A DNA stretch of 64,000 bases from NCBI RefSeq assembly GCF_007858275.1, contig NZ_VFEV01000009.1:97174-161173 (forward strand), in the 5' to 3' direction. The number at the start of each line of letters is the position of its first letter. Position 1 is the first letter of the stretch. This stretch comes from Pseudomonas proteolytica. Its GTDB lineage: Bacteria; Pseudomonadota; Gammaproteobacteria; Pseudomonadales; Pseudomonadaceae. Below the pieces are notes generated by a model, which was given only the letters and a program-made list of their open reading frames with translations, was not told where the DNA came from and made no database searches. Both the position numbers and the translations under genes were made by a program. Below are positions 8,380 to 17,321 of this stretch, one piece after another.

Positions 8380-11300
8380 AGTTGCTCCGGTATGCGGAAG
8401 GTACGCCACGTCGCCATTTCAAACGGGTTCGGCGTGCGCTGGCTGGTCAGCAGGTAATTGGCGCGCAGGCCGCCGATATCGGCCTTGAGCAACCGCGCAT
8501 CACGTCCATTCGACGGCTCGCCTTGCAGCACATCGAACAGGCGGAACAGGGACCATGGCCCGGTGTTTTTTTCGATACCCATTGGCCGCTGCGCCATGCC
8601 TTCCAGTACCAGGCTGCTGCGACCGTCCTCGACGGTGGTTGGCCACTGGAACAGCATCGGCACGATCGGCCCGTGGCGGTACTCCATCTGTTGGTCACCG
8701 AATCGCAGGGTCGCCCGGCTGACCGTGGGATCCAGGCTGTAGGGCGCCAACGTAAAGCGCACCCCGGGTTCACTCGGGTCATCGGCAAAGAATGCCTGGC
8801 GGATAGTGCGCGCCTTTGCCAGTTGCTCCAGCAACGCCCGTGACATCGGCAGGCTACGGCCATCCAGGCTGCGCAACCGATAGCGATGGCCATCGCCAAT
8901 CACAAAAGGCCGCAGATCTTCATCCAGGAACCGCGCCATCAACCCTTGGGGTTTGAAAAACTCGCGAAAATCATTGAGCGCAACGTCGCTACTGGCATGG
9001 GCACTGAACGGGTAGCGCTGTTTGATCGCAGAAGAATAGAACCCATACACCTCGCTCTGATAACGCCGATTGAGGTGACGATAAGCATCGTCGAGCACCA
9101 GGCGCCAACTGTCGTCGGCCATGGCGGCCAGCCAACCGTGGAGGGCGGCGGGCAGGCGCTCCGTGGCATTGCGCAGGTTGCCCAAAGCATCCTGTTGCCC
9201 CTGCATGCGCCGCTTGACCATCTCAAAGGCCGCCCGCTCAGGCTGGCTTTCCCGACCAAGGGCGGCCAGCTGCGCCTGCAGTTGGTTGAGGGTTTGCAGC
9301 ATCTGGGACAACGCAGGCCCTGGGTTGTCCTGCTCATCGAGCAAGTGATGCAGGGCTTCAAAGCGCCGCTGCAGTGCGCGCTGTGCGTTGTCGGGCGCAC
9401 GTTGCGCAACACTGTCCAAGACGTTCTGGGCCAGTGGCGAGCCCGGCTGGAGCGCTTCCAGGCGCTCGACCGGGCTTGCAAAGCGGGTGTTTTCCCTGAC
9501 TTGCTGCAGTAACTGCACTAATGGCGAACGCGCGGACGTCAGGCTCGCCAACTGCCCGGCAACCTGTCGGGTGCTATCGCTTTGCTGCAAGCGCACCTGG
9601 GCCAGTGCGGCGCCCCAGGCCTGGGCGTAGTCGCTGAAATAGTGCTGTTCCAGCTCGACCATCAGTTGGCGCAAGCCCGTTGCACTCAGTTGCGTGCCCT
9701 CTCCCAGTACCCAGTTGTCGCGCACGATGGTATCGACCATCCGGGTGCCCTGTACCGCAAAGAACTGACGGTAGCCATGCTGGGTGAAGAAGCCTGGGAT
9801 CGGCTGGTCAATGCCGGCGAATACCTGCTCATGCGGGTCCAGATGCTGGGTGAAACGGTAGGGTTCAAGTTCCGCCCCCTGTTCGCGCAGCAGGCGGTAG
9901 ACCACGCCCGCCAGGGGTTGCACCTTCAAGACCTGACGGGCATGGGCGACCAGTGTTTCGTCGAGCGGTCGCACAAAGGGCTGTTCGAGCAATTGCGCGA
10001 AATGTGCGTTCAACCGCGCCTGCAGCCCAGGGTCCGCCGGGTAGTGCCCCGACCACAGCCCGGCGACTCGATCCATCAACCAGGGTTTGTCGCGGTGCTC
10101 GGGCAGGTTGAGCATCAGGTACGCCCGCAGGCTGACAAGCAGTTGCTGACGGTCGTGCACACTGTTGCGTACCTGCTCCTCCAACATCTCGCTGACCCGT
10201 GCCAGCAGGTGTTGCAGCAGAGCCTGCTGGTACGCCGTGTCCAGTACCGGGCGGCTCATGCTGCCCTGGAACAGCCCCGCGAACTGCCACCAACCCGCGC
10301 CTCTCGGCGCAGCAAAGACCTGGGTGGCTGCCAATCGACTGTCCAGTAACGCAACCATCGCCAAAACCGGGTCTTCTGCCGCCTGCCCAGGCACGGGCGG
10401 CCGCGCCAACTCGCGCAGTTGCTCCAGCCGTTGATGGTTCTGCGAATAACTGTACATCCACAACGAACCCATGCCTCCAAGCATCAGGAACGCGGCCAGC
10501 GCCAAGCCTCTTTGGCGGCGACGGATGTGCACCCGCTCCCGCTGGTCCAGGCCTGCCAGGTCGACGTCACCGAACACCACCCGCTTGAACAGGCCCTGAA
10601 TAAACCGTGGACGGCTGTGTGCAGCGTTGCCGGAACTGGTCAAGTAGACACCGCGCAATGCGTTGACGCGCTGGTAACGGTGAGCAGAAAACGCCAGTTC
10701 GATAAACAGACACAGCCGCTCACCGATCTGCGCCACCTGCCGGGGAAAGTCCAACATCCGGCCCCGGCGCTCGCCATTGCGCTCCAGATGCAGGCGCTGG
10801 ATCAGTTCCGCGCTCAAGCGCTGCAGCAAGGTTTCAAAGGCCTGGCGTACTTCGGCAATATCGGTCCCGGTCTTGCCGGACAAGATGGGCTCGCCCCATA
10901 GGTCATCATTGGCATGCCCTTGCGTGTGCTCGAAGAACTCGGCAAAGCCAGGCAAATGATCGGCCTGCGTCAGCACCAGATAGACCGGCAGCTCCACGTG
11001 CAAGGTCTGTTGTAAATCGTGAAGGCGACTGTTGAATTGGCGCGCAGCGACGCTCAGTTCCTGCTCGCTGCCATTGAGCAAGCTATCGACTGATAGCGTC
11101 AGCAGCACGCCACTGAGCGGACGCGCACGACGGCGGGCCTTCAGCAGGTTTAACAGGGTCGCCCAGCCACCGCTATCAACGTCCGCATCGGTGTGTGTCA
11201 GATAGCGCGCCGGGGTTTCGATCAATACCCCTTGCTCGGCAAAATACCACTCGCAATGACGCACTGCACCCTCTGCGTGCGGGGCGCCGGAGCCAACGCG

Positions 11301-11774
11301 ATCCAGCGGCTGTTGCAGCCCACCGGCCTGCAACAGCCGGGTCTTGCCACTGGCAATGCATCCCATCACCAGGTACCAGGGCAATTCGTTGCGCCAGCGC
11401 TTACCGCGCTTGCCATAGCGTCGCGACATCTTTAGGGCCTGCAGCGCCTCCGTGAAACGGCCGCGAACGTTGTTGTGCTCGTGCTCCACAAGTCCCTTGC
11501 GCTGTTTGGAATTCACCTGGCCCGGGCCGGCATCATCTGCAAAGGGTTGCACGGCGTCGCGCCGATTGACGAAAACCATCGTCAGGCCCCAGGCCAGGAA
11601 CAATCCACTGATGGTCAGCAGGCGCGAAGTCGCGCCAAGCCAGAAACGCCGGTCATCCACCGCCAGCAGCGGCCCGATCCACCACACCACACACGCCAGC
11701 AACAACACCAGCAGCAGGCTCCAGACCCAGGTCAGCCCCAGGGCAGCGGCCAGCTTTTTGAATAGACTTTTCAT
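8376..11774 (-). CDS. tssM: TssM (IcmF-type) inner-membrane T6SS core protein
   Basis: TssM anchors the T6SS membrane complex with TssL and TssJ, crossing the inner membrane and reaching through the periplasm. The 1132-residue length is typical. Two N-terminal membrane spans (about residues 13-38 and 44-70) precede a cytoplasmic domain with an intact Walker A motif, GCIASGKT (about 158-165). A third span (ALAAFLMLGGMGSLWMY) follows near residue 430, and the remaining 700 residues should be periplasmic and contact TssJ. It lies 15 bases after tssL. It corresponds to IcmF2 by gene order. Confidence 0.93.
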   Translation of the reverse strand: MKSLFKKLAAALGLTWVWSLLLVLLLACVVWWIGPLLAVDDRRFWLGATSRLLTISGLFLAWGLTMVFVNRRDAVQPFADDAGPGQVNSKQRKGLVEHEHNNVRGRFTEALQALKMSRRYGKRGKRWRNELPWYLVMGCIASGKTRLLQAGGLQQPLDRVGSGAPHAEGAVRHCEWYFAEQGVLIETPARYLTHTDADVDSGGWATLLNLLKARRRARPLSGVLLTLSVDSLLNGSEQELSVAARQFNSRLHDLQQTLHVELPVYLVLTQADHLPGFAEFFEHTQGHANDDLWGEPILSGKTGTDIAEVRQAFETLLQRLSAELIQRLHLERNGERRGRMLDFPRQVAQIGERLCLFIELAFSAHRYQRVNALRGVYLTSSGNAAHSRPRFIQGLFKRVVFGDVDLAGLDQRERVHIRRRQRGLALAAFLMLGGMGSLWMYSYSQNHQRLEQLRELARPPVPGQAAEDPVLAMVALLDSRLAATQVFAAPRGAGWWQFAGLFQGSMSRPVLDTAYQQALLQHLLARVSEMLEEQVRNSVHDRQQLLVSLRAYLMLNLPEHRDKPWLMDRVAGLWSGHYPADPGLQARLNAHFAQLLEQPFVRPLDETLVAHARQVLKVQPLAGVVYRLLREQGAELEPYRFTQHLDPHEQVFAGIDQPIPGFFTQHGYRQFFAVQGTRMVDTIVRDNWVLGEGTQLSATGLRQLMVELEQHYFSDYAQAWGAALAQVRLQQSDSTRQVAGQLASLTSARSPLVQLLQQVRENTRFASPVERLEALQPGSPLAQNVLDSVAQRAPDNAQRALQRRFEALHHLLDEQDNPGPALSQMLQTLNQLQAQLAALGRESQPERAAFEMVKRRMQGQQDALGNLRNATERLPAALHGWLAAMADDSWRLVLDDAYRHLNRRYQSEVYGFYSSAIKQRYPFSAHASSDVALNDFREFFKPQGLMARFLDEDLRPFVIGDGHRYRLRSLDGRSLPMSRALLEQLAKARTIRQAFFADDPSEPGVRFTLAPYSLDPTVSRATLRFGDQQMEYRHGPIVPMLFQWPTTVEDGRSSLVLEGMAQRPMGIEKNTGPWSLFRLFDVLQGEPSNGRDARLLKADIGGLRANYLLTSQRTPNPFEMATWRTFRIPEQL

Positions 11775-11789
11775 TGATTGCTCCCTGCG

Positions 11790-12656
11790 TTACAGCAGTG
11801 TCCGGGTGATGTCGGTGGTACTCGGCAGATAGGGCCGCAACACGCTCTCGCGCTGCTCTCCAAGCACCCAGGCGAACCCCGAATACAGGATGGCCAGGCC
11901 CATCGCGACGGCGAGCCAAACCCAGGTTGCAGAAACAATACGTATCGCCTGCCGGGGAGCAGCGCTGGACGACGGCCCGGCGCCGGTGGCCTGGGGCGTG
12001 TCACCGCGCACATGGATGATCTGTCGGTACAAGGCGTCACGAATGCCGTCCAATTGCAGCAGCCCACGTTCCAAGACCCGGTACTTGCCCTCAAAGCCCA
12101 GCGCCAGGCACAGGTACATCAGCTCCAGCATCGCCAGGTGCTTGATCGGGTCCCTGGACAGTCGCTCAAGCAGTTCGAAGAATTTTTCGCCGCCAAAGGT
12201 TTCGTTGTGGAAACGGCTCAACAGGCTTGTTTGTGACCAGTCGCTCTGGCTACCCCATGCCGTGGTGACCACTGCCTCGTCTATTACGCTGCACAACACA
12301 TAACGCGCCGCCATGATCTGGCTGTCGAGGATTGCCTCGTGCCGGGCCTGGTTTTCAAAGTGCGTAATACCCGCAGACAAACGTTCATTGAGTGCGCGCA
12401 GGCCTTCACGGGCCGGGCTGCCCTTGAGTCGAACCACCTCCGACAACAGGTCCCAGGCCAACGTCACCAGAGGGTTGAGGCCAAGCCTGAAGTGCTGGGC
12501 GCCGTGCAAATGAGCGGCATAGATCATTCGGTCCTCAAGCTGCTCAAAGCGCGGTGGCGCCTCGAAATCCGTCATGGCGCCCTGCGCCGGACCGACACCC
12601 TGACGGTCCAGCAGGATCGTTCTGTCGTCCTGCGGGTATGCGTTTTCTGTGGTCAT
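11790..12656 (-). CDS. tssL: TssL (DotU-type) T6SS inner-membrane protein
   Basis: A tail-anchored partner of TssM: a cytoplasmic helical domain (about residues 35-220) followed by a single C-terminal membrane span (SATWVWLAVAMGLAILYSGF). It is 288 residues long and has no OmpA-like peptidoglycan-binding extension, so peptidoglycan anchoring must come from another protein. Four bases separate it from tssK and 15 from tssM. It corresponds to DotU2 by position in HSI-II. Confidence 0.92.
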   Translation of the reverse strand: MTTENAYPQDDRTILLDRQGVGPAQGAMTDFEAPPRFEQLEDRMIYAAHLHGAQHFRLGLNPLVTLAWDLLSEVVRLKGSPAREGLRALNERLSAGITHFENQARHEAILDSQIMAARYVLCSVIDEAVVTTAWGSQSDWSQTSLLSRFHNETFGGEKFFELLERLSRDPIKHLAMLELMYLCLALGFEGKYRVLERGLLQLDGIRDALYRQIIHVRGDTPQATGAGPSSSAAPRQAIRIVSATWVWLAVAMGLAILYSGFAWVLGEQRESVLRPYLPSTTDITRTLL

Positions 12657-12660
12657 GGGT

Positions 12661-13983
12661 TCAGTTCCTGATAGCCCAGAATTTCAATTCAAGATCGACA
12701 AACTCACCACTCACATGGAAGGCGAACCCACCTGAATGCTCCAACTGCTCCAGGTCACGGGCGCTGAGTTCGAGCATGAAATAGGTTTTCTCGGCATGGA
12801 GCGGGATCTGCCGTGGTGCCACAGGCATCGGCTTGACCTGAATCCCCGCCAGGTGCAGGTTGACCAACTCGCGTATCCGCTCCACAGGCCCGACTTTCAG
12901 GTGCGCCGGCAGCCGCTGGCGCAACACCTCAGAATCGCAGTGCGCGCTGACCGCCAGAATGAAGGTCGCCGAACCCAGCAGGTTCAGGCCGTTGACCGGG
13001 CACACCAGCACGCCGTATTGGCGCGACTGCAGCACCAGTTCAATGGCATGTTGCTCCAGCACCATCGACAGGACCGAGCGAATCGCGGCCATCAATTCAC
13101 GAAAGCTCGGCCCCTGGTCGCTATGTCGGTAACGCCCTTCAAAACAGGCGCGTTTTGTCGTGCTGGAAAATGTCGAAAGCTCCCCCAGCAGCCCAAGCAG
13201 GGTTTGATACAGCACATCGGGGCCCACACGGGCCTGGTCCAGGCAATGTCGCAGGGTCAACTCCATTCGGTTGATCAACTGCAACATCAAGAAGTCCCCC
13301 ATTTCGGCCCCCGCCGCCTGGCCCGCGTCCTGCAAGCGCTCGGCAATCGCATCAGCGCGAAACGCCAACAGGCTGACCACCTCCTTGAGGCACGACAGCA
13401 AAAATGGCGAATCATGCAGGTGCATGAACGTCGGGGAGAATGCGCTATCGAGCTGCACAACGCCTTGGGCGTCGCAATCCAGGACTTGTGCGACTTTGAG
13501 TCTGACGTAGGTCTGGACGTCGTGATCATCGCCCAGCACCAAGCGAAAATCCGCGCGTGCGCAGGTGATGGCGCAGCGCGTGTCTTCCCCGGCATTGGCG
13601 TCTCCTACCTCCACTTCGTAGCTGCTATAACGGGCCAATACGTCAGTCTGCGCCGGGTGACGAACCTCGACCGCATGGCCGGCGAGCATGGGCAGGGCCA
13701 GGTACAGCGCCTGGCTGGCGCTGTTGGCTGGAATTTCCATCACCAGCGGCGCGGCGATCTCAAACAACGTCCCGTCAGGCAATACCCCACTGGCCTGATT
13801 GACGACCACCTTGCCCATATAGAGGTATTGCGGGTCGATTTCCAATGTCAAGAACCCCCAGGCATAGCCCGGGGACAATTGGCTGCGGCGCGCCAGTTGC
13901 TGATGGTAATAGCGGTCGTTGTGCTGCAGGTGTTGAGGGCGCAGCAACATGCCTTCCTGCCAGATCACTTTATCAATCAGCAT
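12661..13983 (-). CDS. tssK: TssK, T6SS baseplate-to-membrane-complex adaptor
   Basis: TssK is the trimeric cytoplasmic connector between the TssFGE baseplate and TssL/TssM. The 440-residue protein begins MLIDKVIWQEGMLLRPQHLQ, the family's conserved N-terminus (WxEGMLLxPQHFQ-like), which fixes the start at 13983 although the frame is open upstream. The tssJ stop ends at 13985, one base before this start. It corresponds to HsiJ2 of the P. aeruginosa cluster. Confidence 0.93.
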   Translation of the reverse strand: MLIDKVIWQEGMLLRPQHLQHNDRYYHQQLARRSQLSPGYAWGFLTLEIDPQYLYMGKVVVNQASGVLPDGTLFEIAAPLVMEIPANSASQALYLALPMLAGHAVEVRHPAQTDVLARYSSYEVEVGDANAGEDTRCAITCARADFRLVLGDDHDVQTYVRLKVAQVLDCDAQGVVQLDSAFSPTFMHLHDSPFLLSCLKEVVSLLAFRADAIAERLQDAGQAAGAEMGDFLMLQLINRMELTLRHCLDQARVGPDVLYQTLLGLLGELSTFSSTTKRACFEGRYRHSDQGPSFRELMAAIRSVLSMVLEQHAIELVLQSRQYGVLVCPVNGLNLLGSATFILAVSAHCDSEVLRQRLPAHLKVGPVERIRELVNLHLAGIQVKPMPVAPRQIPLHAEKTYFMLELSARDLEQLEHSGGFAFHVSGEFVDLELKFWAIRN

Positions 13984-13984
13984 G

Positions 13985-14479
13985 TCAGCCACCTGCCTTG
14001 GCGGGCGGCACATCCGTCGCGTGCACACCCGTTTCGTCGAGTACCAGATCGACACGGGTCCGTGACTCGACGGCCAACGGCACGACATGACGCCATCGCA
14101 CCTGGGGCAAATCACGGTAGGCGGCCAACACCCCGATATAGCGACTGCCCGGCGTTGCACTGAGCTTGAGCGCCACCTGTTCACCGGGGCGCAGTTCCCA
14201 CTCTTCGCTGCTGACCAGGTCCTTGGGCAAGGTATTTTCGACACGCCCATACAGGCTGAAAAAGTCCGCGTTCTCGAAGGCCACGGGGTTTCTGAGTTCC
14301 AGCAGGCGCACCACGATCGGTGAAGGTCGGCCATGCAGATCCGGGTTGACCAGATCACTGGCGGCCAGCGTCAGATCGAGCTTGGTCAGCGTCGAATAGG
14401 GAGACAGATTGCTGCAGCCGGGCAACAGCCCCAACACAGCGAGTAGCAGAACAGAGGTGGTGCGTGACATGCAGATCAT
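13985..14479 (-). CDS. tssJ: TssJ, outer-membrane lipoprotein of T6SS
   Basis: TssJ is lipidated and anchored to the outer membrane, where it binds the periplasmic domain of TssM. A lipoprotein signal ends in the lipobox LLPGC (about residues 18-22), followed by a roughly 140-residue beta-sandwich domain. The ATG at 14479 overlaps the fha stop (ATGA). A second ATG at 14470 (MSRTTS) would give an equally good signal peptide and cannot be excluded. It corresponds to Lip2. Confidence 0.9.
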   Translation of the reverse strand: MICMSRTTSVLLLAVLGLLPGCSNLSPYSTLTKLDLTLAASDLVNPDLHGRPSPIVVRLLELRNPVAFENADFFSLYGRVENTLPKDLVSSEEWELRPGEQVALKLSATPGSRYIGVLAAYRDLPQVRWRHVVPLAVESRTRVDLVLDETGVHATDVPPAKAGG

Positions 14480-15603
14480 CCAGAACAGGTGCTATGAAGG
14501 GTGGAAACCAGGCGTACCTGTTCCGTGTAGGCGTTGGCAAAGTCCTCGCTGAGTAAGCGCTCAGTCCAACCGTCTTCCTCGACCAGGCGTTGGTAATGAA
14601 CCAGATAAGCCCGCCAATAGGCGCCACTGCTGGGGATCCACGGCGTGTTGCCCTGCTTTTGGAAACAGGCCAGCAGTTGCCCTGGCGCAAACGCTGCCAG
14701 AGCGCCGCGCATTGCCGCGCGACAGCCAGCGAGCACCGCGACCTGATGAACCTGCAAATCGCGATAGGCCTGGGTAATCATCTGTTCGGCGGGCAACTGC
14801 CCCTGGCGATCGGCCACCAACATGGCCTCCAGTGCTTGGGCGCCACACATCAACGGACGCTCGGCGCTGGTTGGCGCACGACCGAGTGCGGTGTTCAATT
14901 CACTTGTCAGCTCTTGATGGGTGTGCAGGTTCTGTTGCAGCCCTTCGATTGCCTGCCTGAGCAAGCCAGCTGCCTTGACTGCCAATGCTTGTCGCCCAGG
15001 CTCGTCGAGAGGCTCCAGGCACACACCCAGCGCCTCGGAAAAATCCCTCCAGAACCGCTCATGCGTATCGACTGCCGGAACATACCCAGCGGCTGGCGCG
15101 CACGTCGCAGCAGGCTCGACCAGGGTCGGCACAATCACATGGTGACGCTCCACAGTGCTGGTATCCGTCCAGTTCGGCGCCACACTCGGCGGGGCCGGGT
15201 CATTCATGGCACGCACGGAATCCAGCTGCAGGAACGCGTCATCCGGAATCAGGTTATCGCCAGGGCTCGTACCACCCGAGCGCTCCACCAGCTGCGCGCG
15301 AATTTCAAACGGGCCCATGCGAAATACAGTGCCAGGGGTGATAGGCCGAGCCTGGCCTTTGCGCAAACGCACGGCGCTGCCCCCCAGGCAAATGCCATTG
15401 CTGCTGATGTCAGTCAGAAAATACTGACCGTCGCGAAAGCTGACCAAGGCATGATGGCTGGACAACTGGCGACTGTGGTCGGCAATGACCCAATCGCAAT
15501 CGGCGCCACGGCCAATCACTCCTCCGGCGCCATCAAAGACTTTATTGCGGGCGCCGCCGGGTATGCCAGGCCCATGGCTACATAGTTCAAATACCAACTG
15601 CAT
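14476..15603 (-). CDS. tagH: FHA-domain T6SS scaffold protein (Fha/TagH)
   Basis: A 375-residue protein with an N-terminal FHA phosphopeptide-binding domain (about residues 25-100). Its recognition residues are visible in GRGADCDW, SSHHALV and DISSNGI. The C-terminal helical domain is typical of T6SS FHA proteins. With Stk1 and Stp1 in the same operon it is the probable phosphorylated switch controlling assembly of this system (inference from the P. aeruginosa Fha paradigm). The ATG lies 15 bases downstream of the small lipoprotein gene's stop. Confidence 0.9.
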   Translation of the reverse strand: MQLVFELCSHGPGIPGGARNKVFDGAGGVIGRGADCDWVIADHSRQLSSHHALVSFRDGQYFLTDISSNGICLGGSAVRLRKGQARPITPGTVFRMGPFEIRAQLVERSGGTSPGDNLIPDDAFLQLDSVRAMNDPAPPSVAPNWTDTSTVERHHVIVPTLVEPAATCAPAAGYVPAVDTHERFWRDFSEALGVCLEPLDEPGRQALAVKAAGLLRQAIEGLQQNLHTHQELTSELNTALGRAPTSAERPLMCGAQALEAMLVADRQGQLPAEQMITQAYRDLQVHQVAVLAGCRAAMRGALAAFAPGQLLACFQKQGNTPWIPSSGAYWRAYLVHYQRLVEEDGWTERLLSEDFANAYTEQVRLVSTLHSTCSG

Positions 15604-15618
15604 AGAAGGTCTCCTGGC

Positions 15619-15756
15619 TTACTGCCCACGCTGGTGGGACCGTGGATCACCCAGCGGCCGGTAGTCATCGTCGTCAAACACGTAATTTGCCGTGCACCCA
15701 CTTAGCGCCAACATCAGCAGACCAAGCAGCAATACCTGCCCTCGAGAAACAACCAT
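15619..15756 (-). CDS. Tiny T6SS-operon lipoprotein
   Basis: A 45-residue predicted lipoprotein: basic start MVVSRGQ, hydrophobic core, lipobox LALSGC, then only about 23 residues (TANYVFDDDDYRPLGDPR), acidic and proline-containing. GGGAG stands eight bases before the ATG at 15756. It sits between sfa and fha, the slot of the small gene called orfX (PA1664) in P. aeruginosa HSI-II. Function unknown; an outer-membrane accessory role is a guess from the lipobox. Confidence 0.75.
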   Translation of the reverse strand: MVVSRGQVLLLGLLMLALSGCTANYVFDDDDYRPLGDPRSHQRGQ

Positions 15757-15797
15757 CAAGGCTCTCCCATTGAATTGAATTCGATTGAGCGGAACAT

Positions 15798-17321
15798 TCA
15801 GCACCCTTCCTTGACGTCACCAAAGGGGATATTCAGCCGCGCCAGGCGGTACAACAGGGTGCGCCGGGCAACCCCCAGCTCGCGGGCGGTACGGGTACGA
15901 TTGCCGCGATTCTTGTGCAGGCAATCAATCAGCAAGCCCCGTTCGACGCGCTCAAGGCGTTGGCGCAGCGTTGCGTCGGTGGCCTGTGCGGGTGACGCCA
16001 GTGGCAGCATGAGATGTTGCGGCAGGATTACCCCCTCGTCGCACATCAACACGGCACGTTCCACCAGGCATTTAAGTTCACGCACGTTGCCGGGGAAGCT
16101 GTGGCAGGAAAGCTGGTCCAGCGCCTGGTTTGACCAGGACACCGGCGATCGCCCCTGGGTGGCGCAGGCTTTACCTGCGAAGTGCCGGGCCAACTCTCGT
16201 ATATCGCCTTCACGTTGGCGCAACGCCGGCAGCTCGATCGGAAACTGGGCGAGACGATAGTAGAGATCCTCACGAAAACTGCCCTGGGCCACCATCGCGC
16301 GAAGGTCACGGTGGGTGGCGGCAACGATGCGCACATCCACTTTATGGGCGGTGCTGGCACCCAGCGGGCGGATTTCCCCCTCCTGTAATACCCGCAGCAA
16401 TTTGGCTTGCAGTGACAGGGGCATATCGCCGATTTCATCGAGCAGCAACGTACCGCCGTCGGCAGCATCGAACAGCCCAGGACGGTCACGGTCAGCACCC
16501 GTAAAGGCACCTTTGCGATAGCCAAACAGTTCGCTTTCGAGCAACCCCTCCGGGAATGCCGCGCAGTTTTGTACGACAAACGCCTTGGATCGGCGCGGGC
16601 CCATGGCATGGATCGCCCTGGCGACCACCTCCTTGCCCGTACCGGTCTCACCGCGCAGGAGCACGGTGTAGGTGCTGTCCAGCACCTTGCCGATCAAGCG
16701 ACAGGTATCATCCATCGCTGCGCTGTTGCCAATCAGGCCAAGGCCTGCGGGACGCACTGCGCTACCGAGCGCCTGATGGGCCGCCGCTGGCCGACCGGGC
16801 TCCTGTAGCAGCGCCCGCTGGCGCAACGCAAAAACCCCCAACTGCCCCAGTGGCGTGGCATACGGCTGCAGGTCCAGGGCGCGCTCCGTGACGCATAGCA
16901 GCATGCCCCTCACCGGTAGGTGGTGATGGATGAGTGGGACGCACAACAGCGACTGCCATGGCACCAGGCCTGAAGGAATGAAAGCGGTGTCATACATGCT
17001 GTCTTGCAGGCCGCAGAGGCTCAGGGGACGCTTATGTTCCAGGGCGAACCGCAGCAATTGCTGGCCCTGCTGATCCACTTCTGCGCCTGCACCGATTTCC
17101 CACGGCCCTGCTTGCGGCCTATGTTCGGCCGCCAGGAACAAGCCGTGACCCGCCTCATCTGACAGGTACACCTGGCTGAGCGAGCACTGGCTCAACTGCG
17201 CGGCGGCATGGGCAAGGTTGCCAGGCATACTTGCCCTATCGCTATCGAGGCCCAGGCGCATGAGCCACTGCACCAGTTGTTCGGCAACGTCCGGTGCCTG
17301 TAACAATGGGGTATCCCTCAT
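15798..17321 (-). CDS. sfa2: Sfa-type sigma-54 enhancer-binding activator of T6SS
   Basis: A 507-residue bacterial enhancer-binding protein. The N-terminal GAF-like region (about 1-180) is followed by an AAA+ domain with Walker A GETGTGKE, the sigma-54 contact motif GAFTGA, Walker B GGTLLLDEIGDM and the arginine-finger region. A Fis-type helix-turn-helix ends the protein (about 465-505, NRTRTARELGVARRTLLYRL). It should activate sigma-54 promoters, probably hcp and possibly the operon itself. The ATG overlaps the clpV stop. It corresponds to Sfa2 (PA1663) by position. Confidence 0.92.
   Translation of the reverse strand: MRDTPLLQAPDVAEQLVQWLMRLGLDSDRASMPGNLAHAAAQLSQCSLSQVYLSDEAGHGLFLAAEHRPQAGPWEIGAGAEVDQQGQQLLRFALEHKRPLSLCGLQDSMYDTAFIPSGLVPWQSLLCVPLIHHHLPVRGMLLCVTERALDLQPYATPLGQLGVFALRQRALLQEPGRPAAAHQALGSAVRPAGLGLIGNSAAMDDTCRLIGKVLDSTYTVLLRGETGTGKEVVARAIHAMGPRRSKAFVVQNCAAFPEGLLESELFGYRKGAFTGADRDRPGLFDAADGGTLLLDEIGDMPLSLQAKLLRVLQEGEIRPLGASTAHKVDVRIVAATHRDLRAMVAQGSFREDLYYRLAQFPIELPALRQREGDIRELARHFAGKACATQGRSPVSWSNQALDQLSCHSFPGNVRELKCLVERAVLMCDEGVILPQHLMLPLASPAQATDATLRQRLERVERGLLIDCLHKNRGNRTRTARELGVARRTLLYRLARLNIPFGDVKEGC

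Noticed and set aside
8380..8409. ATG start of stp1 at 8409
   Set aside because: It would overlap tssM by 34 bases; the GTG at 8379 gives a four-base overlap with a GGAG ribosome site.
12736..14163. 475-codon open frame on the plus strand opposite tssK/tssJ
   Set aside because: It is antisense to firmly identified T6SS genes, has no family resemblance and is the usual by-product of high GC codon bias.
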